This document shows positions 18,210-29,060 of a stretch of DNA of 64,000 nucleotides, piece after piece; position 1 is the first letter of the stretch, and each line of letters begins with the position of its first letter. Source of the DNA: Kappaphycus alvarezii (taxonomy: Eukaryota; Rhodophyta; Florideophyceae; Gigartinales; Solieriaceae). The notes under the pieces were generated by a model that did not search any database, had not been told where the DNA came from, and worked only from the letters and a program-made list of their open reading frames with translations. The translations under genes and the position numbers were made by a program. The stretch spans positions 682,001-746,000 of the forward strand of contig NADL03000607.1 in the NCBI GenBank assembly GCA_002205965.3, written 5' to 3'.

Positions 18210-19540
18210 GAGGCTCACCGATCATTGAAGCTCTGCCCAAGTAGGTGCATGAACGGCACGGAAAACGTTTCCTTCTGCCTGTTGCATGGTGTAGGACTGA
18301 TTGAGGGACACGCAAAATTGCATGGCGTGATTTTGATTACTTGCCTTCCTCCTCTTCCATTGGATGTCGTAAATAATCTGGCGAAAGCTCAGAATTTGAG
18401 TTTACTTTGCACTTTATGTTGTTCTTTCTGCTACCACCGCGCATACGCTAGTTAGCGGAAATTAGCAAACATCCTTACTGGAGGACCTCGGAGGGCTGAA
18501 AACTGGGGGGAATGAAAGTGATAGTTGAGGGATACTTGCTCGATTTTCGGAACAGAATTATACAAAAGACAGGTTACAGGAGTGCAGCTCCCTCTCTACG
18601 CAATATCCCCTCCTGATACTGAAATCGCCATTTTCTGGTTGCAATTTTTGCATATGTTTGGCGTTCGATTGGAAAACACTGCAAAGTAATTATTTCAATT
18701 TTTCTTCCGTTTGTTCTGAAACCGTTTTTCGTTTCTAAAAGGATTATTGCGTCCAGTCTGCCTTCGAATACCTCTACCGCTGTTTTCAAATCTCTTCCGC
18801 AGCTTATCGAATTAACGATATCATCCATCTACCTCTTACCTCTCTGTCTGCTCTCTTTTCGACACCTATGGATGGTTAAAGATTATGCCGTCTTTTAACT
18901 ATGGTGGTAAGCGGTTTAATTTCTTATTAGAAAAAACATTCTGTCCGCTCTGTATAGCTCCCACAGCTAGTCAGTCGAGGCAATCGTAAATTTTCCCTTC
19001 ATCAGGGGCATTCCAAAATGATTATCGTACGCGATTTTCACATTCCGTCCCAATGTTCAACTTGTCAGGCGATTGCGGAGAGGAGGGCGAGGACGAAGGA
19101 GACTGGCATTTGGACATCCCGGGGGATCAGTCAGGGAACCGCTCCGTGAGGGACCCTTGTTCGAAATACTTGATGGCTTAGGGTCGGATTCTCACTCGGC
19201 TCTGTCTGTTCCCCAAAGAGACGGGCCCATAGTGAACTTCCCTACGGTACCGAACACCCCGCGCCCACCATCTAGTAGCGGGAAGCTGCAATCTTCCACC
19301 TGGTGGAAGCTGCTGCTTACTAAAAAACACCCAAAGGCGTCTATGGGCAGGCGTCATGGCGCGAAAGTAGGGTTATTACGGCCACGGAGAAGTACACTAA
19401 CCTGCCTGCGATGGGATCCTGCAGAGTGGAGCATTTGCTGGTGCCTGCTCGCTTAACAGACTGGTCTGATCTCAACTCTTCAGAAAGCGACGAGGTCGGT
19501 GATGCCGTTGCTGACCTGGAGGAGTTAGTGTCTATTAGAC
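18210..19540. other. Intergenic stretch, no supported gene
   Basis: Several short frames occur on both strands without recognisable domains. At about 19436-19575 the plus strand encodes an acidic stretch (SESDEVGDAVADLEELVS) reminiscent of piggyBac transposase N-termini, but it is separated from the transposase by stops. The 19073-19456 frame is Arg/Pro-rich and probably not real. Confidence 0.4.
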
Positions 19541-19739
19541 CATTGTCCTCATATGAGGACAACTTTTACCTATTTTAAATACAAAATTTTTTAGCCGCTT
19601 TTGTTTAGTTCCTGCGTACTCTTTTAGGCATGTAGATACTCTATCAAAACAAAATTTTCCAGAATTCTCACTCTGCTTAACGCAGGAACAACTTTCCCTG
19701 ACGCGATACTTATCGATTTCCCCCTCAATTTTCACAGAA

Positions 19740-19982
19740 ATGGATCCACGAACCGTTCCAGGAAATCCAATTCGCTGCCGTGCTTCCCTTGTGACGTCAG
19801 CTCCAGAATGTAAGCGCTTGTATGTGTCAGCTTGGAGGACGAAATCGCTCGCTGGAACCGTTATTCCCGTCCACATCGACATTGCAAGCGGTCGAAGGAG
19901 GAAGTCAGTGGAGGCAAGCTGGAAGATACGTGACCGTCTCAAAACTGTTACGTTGAAGACTATCAACATCAAAGCGGGATAA
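19740..19982 (+). pseudogene. piggyBac transposase N-terminal domain fragment
   Basis: An 80-residue frame ending KTVTLKTINIKAG, with WRTKSLAGTVIPVHID before it. This resembles the small N-terminal domain that precedes the DDE domain in piggyBac proteins of oomycetes and algae. It is followed by stops, so the reading is broken before the catalytic part begins at 20244. Confidence 0.5.
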
Positions 19983-20243
19983 CCTCCAACGGACGTCGTA
20001 GTGGAGGAAGGAAACGCTCAATTGCCAAACGAAGCGGTACTTGAAGGTTTGGGTGCCCCTTAACCGTCTTCGTCAGCATCGGATGGGAATTGCGATGATT
20101 CCACGGCGCATCAATCAGATGCACCCTTTTTTACATTGACGATTATGGGCCAATCAGGAGGTTTTCAAACCTATTAATGAAAATGTACCTTAGAAAAGCT
20201 GCAAAATAAATTAGCTAGTCAGCTAATACTCTTTTGTATTGTT

Positions 20244-20975
20244 GTGCTCCTCGAAATTTATCGCCATTTGAATGCTTTATGTATGAGCATGTTTCGCGTC
20301 GGTCACCTAACCGTTATGCGTGACCTTACAAATGATCGATTGAATGCCATTGGAAATCATCCCTTCTCATCAGGAGAGCTATTGAAGTTCTTTGAGGTTC
20401 TCATGCTTATGACAAGGTTTTCATTTTCAAACCGCCGCGAACTCTGGAGTTAATCTGGTTCGAAGTATATTACAGCACCGAGCTTTGGAGAGATCATGTC
20501 ACGTAGAAGGTTTGAGCTGATTCTGGCAAAAATTTGCTTCAGTCACACTTCTGAACGGGAGGAAAGGCCCTTGGATGACCCGAGATGGTCTCTGGTAAGT
20601 GGATTTTTGAAGGCCATCAATGACCACCGCAGGCAATATGACACGCTATCCTCTCATACCTGCTTCTATGAAATTATTAGCAGATGGTACGGTCTTGGGG
20701 GAGAATGGATCAAAACAGGGCTCCCACATTACGGTGCCTACGGTAGAAAGCCCAAAAATGGCTGCGAATTGAAGGATTCTGCATGTGGCCAAAGTGGAAT
20801 AATGTTGAGATTGGAGCTCGTGATGGAGAAAACGGGTGGCCTTCGGCGTGACTTCACAAAGCAATTCTGTCACACTAGCACACTACACTTCGTCTTGTTC
20901 AATCTTGGCTGTAGACAGGTCGCTTCGTATGTGGGGATTCATTTTTTGCATCGGTGTCAACTGCGGAAGCCTTGA
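20244..20975 (+). pseudogene. piggyBac transposase, first part of catalytic domain
   Basis: Two frames read on from one another across a stop near 20453. The first ends SNRRELW and the second begins at MSRRRFELILAKICFSHTSE, the typical piggyBac 'M...RF..I...L.F' block. ISRWYGLGGEWIKTGLPHYG, a Lys-Pro-Lys-Asn segment and SGIMLRLELV follow, the core of the DDE_Tnp_1_7 domain. At the position where related proteins have the first catalytic Asp (D-E-S-M before the W-x-G), this sequence has Tyr-Glu-Ile-Ile, so catalysis should be lost. A one-base shift near 20900-20950 moves the reading into the next frame. Confidence 0.75.
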
Positions 20976-21600
20976 TGAGATATGGAACGAAATTTATTGG
21001 TGTGGTCAAAAATGTGGTTCAGAGATTTCCGATGCAATTCATGTCACCACAGGAGCTCAAAGAGCGAGGATATCATATCTCTACGGTTTCGAAGAATCCT
21101 GACATCAAAAAATCTCTAATAGCTGGGTTATGGATGGATAGAGAACGAATATATTTCGTCAGCAGTTGCCATACCACCGATGAGAAATCCCATTTTGTAA
21201 GAAAAGACCGAGAACTGTGGATGGCGAGACAAGGAAATAAGGAATTCGAGATTGCAGTTCCAGATGTTGTGGAGAGGTACTACGACACGTTTTCTGAAGT
21301 CGACCGTCACAACAGATGTAGGCAAGATACCCTTCGAATTGAGAAGAAATTGGAAGTAAAAGATTGGTCGCTCAGAGTCAATTCCTCTCTCATGTCGATC
21401 ATAATTGTTTATTCATTTTTACTATATAAGCATTCTTTTGGTCCAAGACTCTGCTTATCATAATCCAAGTTTTATGAGATGCCTATCGAAGAACTCATTG
21501 AGAACACGTTTGATTCGAGATCACGTTGGACATCTAATAGCTTACAAAATGAGGATGACAACGATATGTGGGACCCTGTTTCAGGGATTGTAACTCATCT
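20954..21600 (+). pseudogene. piggyBac transposase, C-terminal part
   Basis: Continues the transposase: ALMRYGTKFIGVVKNVVQRF, ISTVSKNPDIKKSLIAGLWM, VERYYDTFSEVDRHNRCRQD and VKDWSLRVNSSLMSIIIVYS. The Asp in EVDRHNRCRQD is the conserved third acidic residue and is kept. The frame stops at 21463; the following frame from 21479 probably encodes the former C-terminus. No cysteine-rich C-terminal finger typical of animal piggyBac is seen. Confidence 0.75.
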
Positions 21601-21839
21601 TGCTGTAACTACGAAGAAGAGGAAATTGAGTAATGGTGAGTATACTTACGCATCTTACCAAGGTCACTGTCGAGTTTTTAAGGTCTGTAAGTCAAAATTT
21701 CTTCTTCTACTTGCCGTGACAGCGGCCTTGGTGATGTTTATATCTGTCACGCTAGCACAAAAAGATGTCGCTAATTGGAATACGTGCGCGAGGAAAATCA
21801 TATAGATCTCAAATAGGCTTCAAAGTCGATAAAAAATAG

Positions 21840-22080
21840 TGTGGTTTTTTTTAAAAGAAAAAAATAATCAACGAGTTCTATCTCTATAGTTCCCTACTGG
21901 TTGTAGCTGCGTCATCTGACTTGCGAAGTTAGCTGCTGTCTATGGTTTACTGAATTATACCTTTATGAGATGTCACTTTATTCTGTCTCATGTTCAAGTG
22001 GATGCCTAATGACGCACTGAGACAGCAGCTTTTTCACAACCAGTCAAGTTCCCGTTGGAATTTTAGGACTTCTTACAAAA
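21840..22080. other. Non-coding AT-rich stretch within the piggyBac element
   Basis: No frame longer than a few dozen codons and no motif that I can support. It links the transposase remains to the tRNA-like segment. Confidence 0.4.
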
Positions 22081-22081
22081 C

Positions 22082-22153
22082 CCCAGCGAGAATCGAACTC
22101 ACGATCTTTGAGTCAGGAACCTACGATTCGCACCATAGGCCACCATCCCAGTG
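22082..22153 (-). tRNA. tRNA-like sequence (degenerate tRNA or SINE head)
   Basis: On the minus strand GTGAG-TTCGATT-CTCGC forms a proper T arm with a conventional T loop (box B), preceded by AGATC as a variable loop. TGGTGGCCTATGGTGCGAAT further upstream resembles a D arm (box A). The acceptor ends do not pair and the anticodon stem is weak, so this is not a working tRNA. It may be a tRNA pseudogene or a tRNA-derived SINE start within the piggyBac remnant. Confidence 0.4.
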
Positions 22154-22654
22154 ATGGATGTGAGGAAGTGACTGGGAGTATATGAAGTTGGAAGCTATTT
22201 CATCTTCAATACGTCGGTCAGTCGAACACTACTGTAAGTAACTCCTTACAGAGCAACTTTTTTATCAATAAATATTGGGACAAAAAAATTATTTGACTAC
22301 CTTAGTACAGTACTTCATATTTTTTTGTCCTCATATGAGGACAGTGCCATGACGGATAGACACTATAAATTGGTAGAGAGAAGAATTGAGTAATGGGAAG
22401 GTATATCTCGTGGTATGTGTTGTAAATGAAAATTTGTGCACGCTGCGCTGGATAGGCTAGAATGCTGCGCTGGCTGTTCTGTCACTTTAATTACAATTTT
22501 AATTTCAATTATTTTTAGCGGGATTCTTTGCACCGTACTTTTTCTGTGCCAATAGGTCACATAGGTACTGTATTCGTGCTACGAATTGTGAGGGTTGAAA
22601 ACCTTGTATAAGGGCTGTTTGCATGAAATGATAGGGGTAATTTTGGGGCCAGCA

Positions 22655-22868
22655 AACGATAGTGGGACGCTCACCAAAATGTACAGTAAGTCACACACAA
22701 CACTGAGAGCAAGCCCTAATGGGACGCTCACCAAACTAAGTCACACAAAACGCAGATAGCAAGCCCTAGTGGGGTGCTCACCATACTAAATCACACACAA
22801 CACAGAGATCAAGCAGTAGTGAGACGCTCACCGAACTAATTCACACATAACGCAACCAAGTCACACTC
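22655..22868. repeat. Minisatellite, about four units of 50 bp
   Basis: Units contain GGGACGCTCACCAAACTAAG and CACACAACACAGAGA separated by GCAAGCCCTA; successive GACGCTCACC cores fall near 22670, 22721, 22773 and 22823 (the third reads GGTGCTCACC). Copies differ by about 10-20%. The 3' end of the cysteine-rich frame at 22841-23128 runs into it. Confidence 0.85.
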
Positions 22869-23128
22869 AACACAGAGTGTAAAGAAAGTTGACAAACAGG
22901 CCTGTCGTAGCACTTTCCACCGCGATAACGTCTACCGCAGCAATTTTGTCGCTCGCAACGACTCTCAATCCGGGTAGTTAGTTGTTTTATTTTCCTTTGC
23001 GCCATTTTAACCCTATCAGAATGCTCAAAGCACTTTGCTTCGTACACTTTATCAGGTAAATATACTGGCAAAAATGACTTCCCATTACTGAAAACCCTGT
23101 AATATATCCGTGCCCCTACTGACCACAT
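22841..23128 (-). CDS. Hypothetical basic, Cys-containing small frame
   Basis: A 95-residue frame of unknown family. It has a segment RCERQNCCGRRYRGGKCYDR with clustered Cys and Arg, preceded by an amphipathic Lys/Arg-rich stretch, and its end reads into the minisatellite. There is no signal peptide. It could be a gene fragment left by a transposon or a chance frame. The upstream bases show no clear promoter. Confidence 0.2.
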   Translation of the reverse strand: MWSVGARIYYRVFSNGKSFLPVYLPDKVYEAKCFEHSDRVKMAQRKIKQLTTRIESRCERQNCCGRRYRGGKCYDRPVCQLSLHSVLSVTWLRYV

Positions 23129-23904
23129 CTTTCAAACAATGAATTCAAACAAAATAGAAACACAACCACTTCATCAAAGCAAATAATAACTAACACCAGC
23201 AAGGATAACTAAAATAAGTACGCATAGCAGTAATTAGGGATAACTTATGCAGCTTACTTGCTCCAGTAGGTGACACTGATTTGAACCTGTGTGTTGGACG
23301 TTTGCTAGAGACAGAACTGGTAAGGGCAGGGTTAAAACTGCTTGAGCACTCGAATCTCTGGATGCTGCTGTACAACGATTATGGGCGCGGGGCGCTTCCT
23401 CCGGGGATTATACCCCAATGGGGTGTAGTGCGGAAGCTCCCGTTTGTTTCAAACCTTAATTGTCTTGATTGGACGTACGCTGCAAACAATAGCCGGCCTG
23501 AGGGGCACAAAAAGGGGAGAGGATTTTCCAGCGAAAAGGCGGGTGAGTTGCCAGGACCGAGGATAATGATACGAGAATAATGGAATGGTGGAACTGGATG
23601 AGGTGATCTGCGTGGCTCCCCAGACGATGAAACCCTTTTCCGGTTCCATTCGTTCCATCATGCGTGCGCTTGGGTAAACTCTTTAGATATGGTGTTTTCG
23701 TGTCGCAAGAGTTGTAAGGAGAGTAGCGCAGTCATACGCCCATGACGGATATGCGCGTTGATCCTCTGACTAAAACCAAATCAATACTTACACCGGTTGC
23801 TGAGTATGCGTGACACTTGAATCATCAAAATATCCATAATTAATAAAGAATCAAAACGTAAATCAAGAAAAATGACGGCTTGTGACTGGCCCATGAAGGA
23901 TGCA

Positions 23905-24191
23905 TGGAGGGTGTGAGGCGGGAGAACAAGCGACGAGTTGAGGAACCAGGAGTTGTGGCTAATGTTTCCAAGCTGTCGGTTATATAGCACTGTTCGACGG
24001 ATTCTGATCGCACATCAAGTCCTTGAGCAACGGTGCGCTGCCAACGTGGCCTTTTATGGAATGGCTTATGCACAGCAGATGTAAATGAAACCGAGATGCA
24101 GACTTGACAGCGTGACTTGCTTCCAGTTGTGGATCATATCGACGTCGAAGTCCCCTTATCATATTCACCCGTAATTTTCCAATCATTCCAC
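23905..24191 (-). repeat. 3' terminal direct repeat of the DIRS-like element
   Basis: Matches 28178-28455, sharing GTGGCTAATGTTTCCAAG, TCGCACATCAAGTCCTTGAG, CAACGGTGCGCTGCCAAC and, at the right edge, TTTTCC-ATCATTCCAC. By eye divergence is roughly 10-15%, so the insertion is old compared with Copia-1. Confidence 0.85.
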
Positions 24192-24399
24192 CGAGTTAAA
24201 ACAATAGAGAAAACCAAATGTACCACAGGAACGTGAGAACGAGAGTGGAGTTGCAGCAAGTGACCGAAGAAGAAGTACGAATCGTCACATTGTCACACAT
24301 GTGCATCCAATTATGACTGGCGAAAAGTGTGTCCAGCCGACCATTCACCTCAAATCAATATAAGATATTGTTGAATCCCAATTGCCTTATATTACGAGT

Positions 24400-25130
24400 C
24401 AGCGCCCAAATAAAAGGTCCATGCGACTTGCGGAGGCGCAGAAACTTGAATACGTGTCAGGCAAAACTTGAGCCATAATGTCATCGTCCGTGCACTAGTG
24501 GACAAGCACATTCCTGGTAAGACCCAATAGTATTTGCTACCAGATCTGTTATTGTGACGAATATCATCATAAAGTTGCACTGGATCAATGGCATTTGAGT
24601 CGAAATTGTAATTGCGTGTGTAGGAGAGGGTGTGAGCCACGCGTTGCTGGTTTTATCCGGAGTGCGATGGCAATGTTGATTGCATCCCGATCAACCGTAA
24701 AAATGCGTAGTTTTAATAGAACACCTGCCTCCTACGGTCGAGGAAGACGTAGCGGACCAATACAGCGGAAGAATTACGAAGAAATTCCTAGTCCTGATCT
24801 GGAGAAAGGATTGCAGCAGCGAATATCTTGCTAGCCACCGAGCTGTGTAGTGCTCTTCGTTCCATTGTACCTGAAGGGTCCGTGGCCAACTTGCGATCAC
24901 GGTCACTCTGTTGATATGCATCAATCGCTAGCTGGATAAGGGGTGTAAGCACTAGGAAGCGACCAACTCGAGAGTGAGCTGTTGTGACGGCCAATAGGTA
25001 GTTACGAACCGATGCCGCGCTAATTTTACCCTCGTTGTATAACCATCCCAGATGGCGAAGAGCAGCACTCTCGTTTCCGGATAGCGGATCAATACCATCC
25101 TTAGAGCAAAATAAAATGCAGTTCTTCTAT
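24400..25130 (-). pseudogene. Tyrosine-recombinase-like segment
   Basis: Fragments in successive frames include LLAVTTAHSRVGRF and LIQLAIDAYQQSDRDRK, then ALHSSVASKIFAAAILSP (24788-25020), typical of the helical core-binding region of recombinases linked to DIRS-type elements. Near 24430-24480 comes LWLKFCLTRIQVSAPPQVAW, which in related proteins leads into the His-Ser-Leu-Arg-Lys catalytic block. That block is damaged here (WTFYLGADS then stop). The call is based on remembered family patterns and position downstream of RNase H. Confidence 0.5.
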
Positions 25131-25139
25131 AAGATCTCA

Positions 25140-25640
25140 GTCGAACGCCAAGTGTTTGGGGCCCTAGCCCTATGAATCAATTCCGCGATTCCTCTTCCCC
25201 CATCAGTTCCATTATACCCAGCCTTAGAAAGAACAGATTGTTGCGGCTTTACAGCTAACGAGAGAGTGGTTGCTTCTTTTGCAAGATTTTCAACACGGCG
25301 AGTTTACATGGAGGCGAAGGCATTGCTTACGGAGCCCAGACCGAAGGTAGATAGAAGTAGTCTGCTTCGAATGTATGCAGTCGAGCGAGACTGCGCAATT
25401 GCGTGTACTATTGCTGTAGGAACCAATGCGGCGTTACTAGTATCCCCCGGACTCGTTTATGACAGATTTTTGTAATCAAGAGCGGTATCAACTTGAGCAA
25501 TAGGTTCCAAAAATAGATGTCCAAGCGCCAGTCTTGTTATAAAGCGTTTATTCCTAGGGAGCCAGGACACGCGAACTCGCTGTTGAAACGAAGGCAATCG
25601 TTGTTCTGATTGTCAGCGAAGCGGTCTACTGTAGGCGGAA
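25140..25640 (-). other. Linker between RNase H and recombinase, no open frame
   Basis: Within the element. Short pieces in mixed frames show no domain that I can name. The plus-strand frame at 25266-25475 is a shadow. Confidence 0.35.
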
Positions 25641-25645
25641 AATTC

Positions 25646-27119
25646 TTAAGGATCGGCTGAATGGTGGCCGTGTCGATTCTCCAGTCGTCCAATGTGTAAA
25701 ATCTCGAGAGTCGGTCTGCAAAGCGATTGCACGCCGATGTTAATTAACGCGACTCGATCGAGATTCCTAATTGAGTCAATAAGCGGTGTAACACTCGGTG
25801 TTCTTGCATCAAAGGCCGAGATTTCGTAGTCATTGCGTTCAGAATGGACATAGCGGCTCGGTTGTTCTGCCAAGTCCGAGGTTGCGTGCCGGAGGTCAGC
25901 ATCCTGGCCAACGATCGAATGTTGTCCGTTACTGCGCGAAGCTCGAGGAAGGTTATTGGATTGACCCGTAGAAGGGGATCCCATAGGCCCCGTCCTTCCC
26001 AAACTCCCTGGATTCTTGATGGGAGTTCGGAACCCAATGTATTTCCTAGGCCTGTTGATGTGGAGGTGTAGGACTGTAACGCTAGTGTAAGGGATGGGGC
26101 TGACATGGGCCTCTCTGGATTGGGGTTGCTCAGATCTCGCCAATGCTTGAGATCTCGAATCGCAGCGTGTAGAATCCGGACGCGATTGGCAGAGTTGGTC
26201 ATGTTCTTGAGCTAGTCGTGCAGGGAACGAGTGTAGAACCGGGCGAGCGGTATTGCGAGGGAGCACGAGATGGCCACTCCAGTGAAGTGGCGTAATAGTT
26301 GGACGTCGACTAGCCTGCGGTTCCATCGGGTCTGGCTCAAAAATTGCTGCGAAATGCCCCGCAGTTTTTCAATACTACGAGTTGAGACCCCAAAAGCCAT
26401 CCGAGCTGAGTCCAGAACGAACCCCGAATGCTCTATACATTGCGAGCCCTCCAAATTCCCCTTTTCGTCCTTGCGCTGAAATACACATGCTTGTAGAAGG
26501 GGGTAGATTTGCAAACAGGCCTTTTTGGAGTCTAGACCAGCGCCTTATGGCCACAAGGAAGTCGTTTATGTACGATTGAGTCCGAAGTCTTAGATGCTGC
26601 CGAGCGTACTGGACCAGAGGGCGCATGAAATTGATAAAGTAGGCTGGAGAGAGCTTCCAACCAAGCGTTAATGCGATAATGTATTATATATATTGATAAT
26701 ATATATCGATTGTTCTCCTTGAACACAATCCGATTCCGAATATCCGAATGCAACCGAAAGTGGTGATATCCTTTCGCAATGTCGAACTAAAACATAAAGT
26801 CGTTCTCCTTGAGTTCCACAGCAAATGCTCCTAGAGTTTCCATCTTGACGGGTATGTCTCGGAATAGGGTGGACTGTCGCCAGAAGTTCACGTTCAGCCG
26901 GTGCTTTTCGCCCGACACTGCCACGAAGGCGTTCACAATCGGGTAGGATTGCTCGAGAAGGACGAGAGCGGTAGCAGAAGGTACCTCTTCGTGAGCACGA
27001 CGGTGTAGGGCATCCTTGATTTCAGTTTCGAAGAATTTCTTGTCGGTGGAGTCGACCAGAATTTGAAGGAGAGGGAATTTGGTGCGGGAATGGGAGGTAA
27101 TGAGGGGAGTTTCGTACAT
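25646..27119 (-). pseudogene. DIRS-type reverse transcriptase and RNase H
   Basis: Reads from right to left in changing frames. GAFAVELKENDFMF lies near 26790, and HFRLHSDIRNRIVFKENNRY (26700-26750) is the block after the first catalytic Asp in 'FDIAKGYHHF'-type RTs. RPLVQYARQHLRLRTQSYIN-DFL (26560-26620) is the active site as YIND instead of YIDD. The RNase H part is RIQGVWEGRGLWDPLLRVNP, ITFLELRAVTDNIRSLARML and WQNNRAAMSILNAMTTKSRP (25744-26202). The LELRAV...W.NNRAA pattern is that of the RNase H found in DIRS-like elements. Frameshifts occur near 26520, 26380, 26210 and 25750. Confidence 0.7.
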
Positions 27120-28212
27120 TCCGAAGCAAAGCGCACGTAAAAAAAAGTTGGAGGACTGATGGGTTTTGGACCAGTAAGGGGCTGCGCGATGAGTATTGCG
27201 CTATAAGACCTGAGTCATACCACAGAGAAAAGACAGCAACGGCGGTCGCTTTATTTGCGATTCGGCTTGTTGTCAGCGCCAGGGCTCCGTTGAGCTCTTC
27301 GGTTGTTATGACGACGACCTTTAGAAGCAGCTCGCTTCTTATTGAATTCCTCGGCGTAGGTTTCAGAGGAGAGCTTTTGAAACTTTTGCTTCGTCGAGCG
27401 GTAGAGCTCCGACGGATACGGAAAGTAGTCCTCGCGCAAATACTTCTCAAGCAGAATTTCTTCGGGTTTACCAGGTTCGAGAGAGTTGGCGAAGAAATCG
27501 ACACGTTCGAGAACTCGATTGTATGAAGCTTAGAGTAAATGATGCAGCTCGGCGAAGGCTTCGGTGGTAGCGTCAGTGTTTTTTGCAACCAGGGCCTTTA
27601 TACCATGATGGACAAAGGCGAGTGCGTTCTCGCAGTTGTTCCCAATATTACAAAGGACTTTTGGTTCCCACCCGTCTCTCTGATCTGCAGAATTGATCCT
27701 TCCAAGGAGTCCCTCCGGTTCCGGTATGAACCGATTTGCTGGAAACGGCGCGACGGTGGCCGGCTTCTCGAACTTGTTGAGCTTACTGGTGGCGGCGTAA
27801 GCTAGTCGGGCCGTAAAGGCTTAGTAGACATGTTCAGCAATAGGTGGTGGCAGTGTAAACTGTTTTTTGCCACTTTGAAGGTCTTAGCGGCGGCTGAGGG
27901 CTTTTCAGGAAGATCGGAAGTAGGCTCTGCGGCAACAGAGAGCCCGGTGGTAGCGGCGGCGGAAGTGGCCGCAGCGACAGGAGCAGCGGGTCACGACCTA
28001 GGCGTGAGAAGATTAAAGATTTCGGAGAGCTTAACTTCGATACCGGCAACTTTGTTTTCCAGCGTAACAAGCCTGGCAGCTTCGGATGGTACAGAAGAGA
28101 AAACATGCGAAATTGCGGGAGAGTTTTGTGTTTTCTGTGAAGTTCTGCCTAGACAGGCATTCATCCGGAGCTGGTTGGAGGGATGAGAGCATGCGACGAC
28201 TTGAGGGACCAT
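27120..28212 (-). pseudogene. gag-like region of the DIRS-like element
   Basis: Begins at ATG 28212, about 30 bases after the TATA-like site in the 5' repeat. The first about 75 residues include a coiled segment (ARLVTLENKVAGIEVKLSEI), then an Ala/Pro-rich stretch broken by stops. A later frame (27251-27530) gives KYLREDYFPYPSELYRSTKQ and a basic tail RAASKGRRHNNRRAQRSPG. This is plausible for a nucleic-acid-binding structural protein. No zinc knuckle is seen. Confidence 0.45.
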
Positions 28213-28455
28213 AATTTGTGGCTAATGTTTCCAAGTTGTCGGTTATATAGCCCTGTTCGACAGGTTCTGATCGCACATCAAGTCCTTGAGCAACGGTGCG
28301 CTGCCAACTAGGCCTCATATGGAGTGGCTTAAAACACAGCAGATGCAAATGCAACCAAGATGCAGTCGTGACAGAGTGACTTGCTTCCAGATGTGGATCA
28401 CAGCCACATCTACGCCCTCTTATCATATTGACCCATAATTTTCCGATCATTCCAC
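28178..28455 (-). repeat. 5' terminal direct repeat of the DIRS-like element
   Basis: Partner of 23905-24191. On the minus strand it begins GTGGAATGATCGGAAAATTA and contains GGGCTATATAACCGAC as a probable promoter. Confidence 0.85.
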
Positions 28456-29060
28456 TACCCCGAACATTTCACCACTTTTGACATACTATTGTGTGGGAGT
28501 GCCATGATTGAGAGCTGTTTTTGCAACAATTCTTAGGATTAAACTCATACCTCATGATTACCCCAATTAAAATTCCTCTTCTTTCTCCAATTCGTAAGAA
28601 TTCATGCAGAATTGGAACAAAAATTTAGACATAATGCTGCTAAGGAAAAAGCAGGCTATATGTTGTTATCTTTAGCCCCCATGCATTTCAGGTACATGCA
28701 TACTACCATATTAGCTGACTGGATACCAGACAGATTTTGTATTACACTAAATAGGACCCCCATATTCCGCCTCTTCTACTACAGTGATGCATTTTGTCGT
28801 CTGTTTGGGTTCATAAGTTAGTTTGTAGCGGTACGAAATTTGCCAATCTAATGGGCTCTTTTGTAGAAATAAATCGCCGATACCGAGATTATCAGAACCG
28901 ATTACCTAGAAAGGGTTTTTTCAAGCGAAAAAAGTTGTGCCAAAGTATAATTGTGGAAACACGAAGAGATGGATAAGGGAGATGGTTGAAGGGGTTAGAA
29001 TTGGGTGTAGAAACAGCATAATCTGCATCTTTTGCTCAATGGCTAGCGAATAGGAAATGA
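28456..29060. other. AT-rich stretch without supported gene
   Basis: Only short frames (60-70 codons) without domain character. I see no repeat shared with the rest of the window. Confidence 0.4.

Larger units (their letters stand above)
19541..22345 (+). mobile_element. Dead piggyBac-like DNA transposon
   Basis: Transposase remains (19740-21600) lie between two copies of a perfect palindrome: TGTCCTCATATGAGGACA at 19544-19561 and the same bases at 22327-22344. Because each is its own reverse complement, the pair works both as an inverted and a direct repeat. I take them as the element's ends. I do not see the TTAA target duplication typical of piggyBac next to them, so the true ends remain uncertain. 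Outside the coding part the interior is AT-rich and featureless. Confidence 0.6.
23905..28455 (-). mobile_element. DIRS-like retroelement (RT/RNase H plus probable tyrosine recombinase) with terminal direct repeats
   Basis: Direct repeats of about 280 bp (23905-24191 and 28178-28455) bound a minus-strand coding region with the order gag-like, RT, RNase H, then a tyrosine-recombinase-like segment, and no copia or Ty3 integrase. DIRS elements proper end in inverted repeats; direct or split direct repeats are known in the PAT and Ngaro groups. The repeats here contain a minus-strand TATA-like GCTATATAACC just before the gag-like start, so they act like an LTR. Frames are broken throughout. Confidence 0.65.

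Noticed and set aside
19321..19345. Terminal motif of short elements (AAAAAACACCCAAAGGCG)
   Set aside because: Only the central few bases match and there is no partner end or G-run.
23255..23375. Second tRNA-like box B (minus strand, CACAGGTTCAAATC)
   Set aside because: The T stem is only partly paired and no matching acceptor or D arm could be found.
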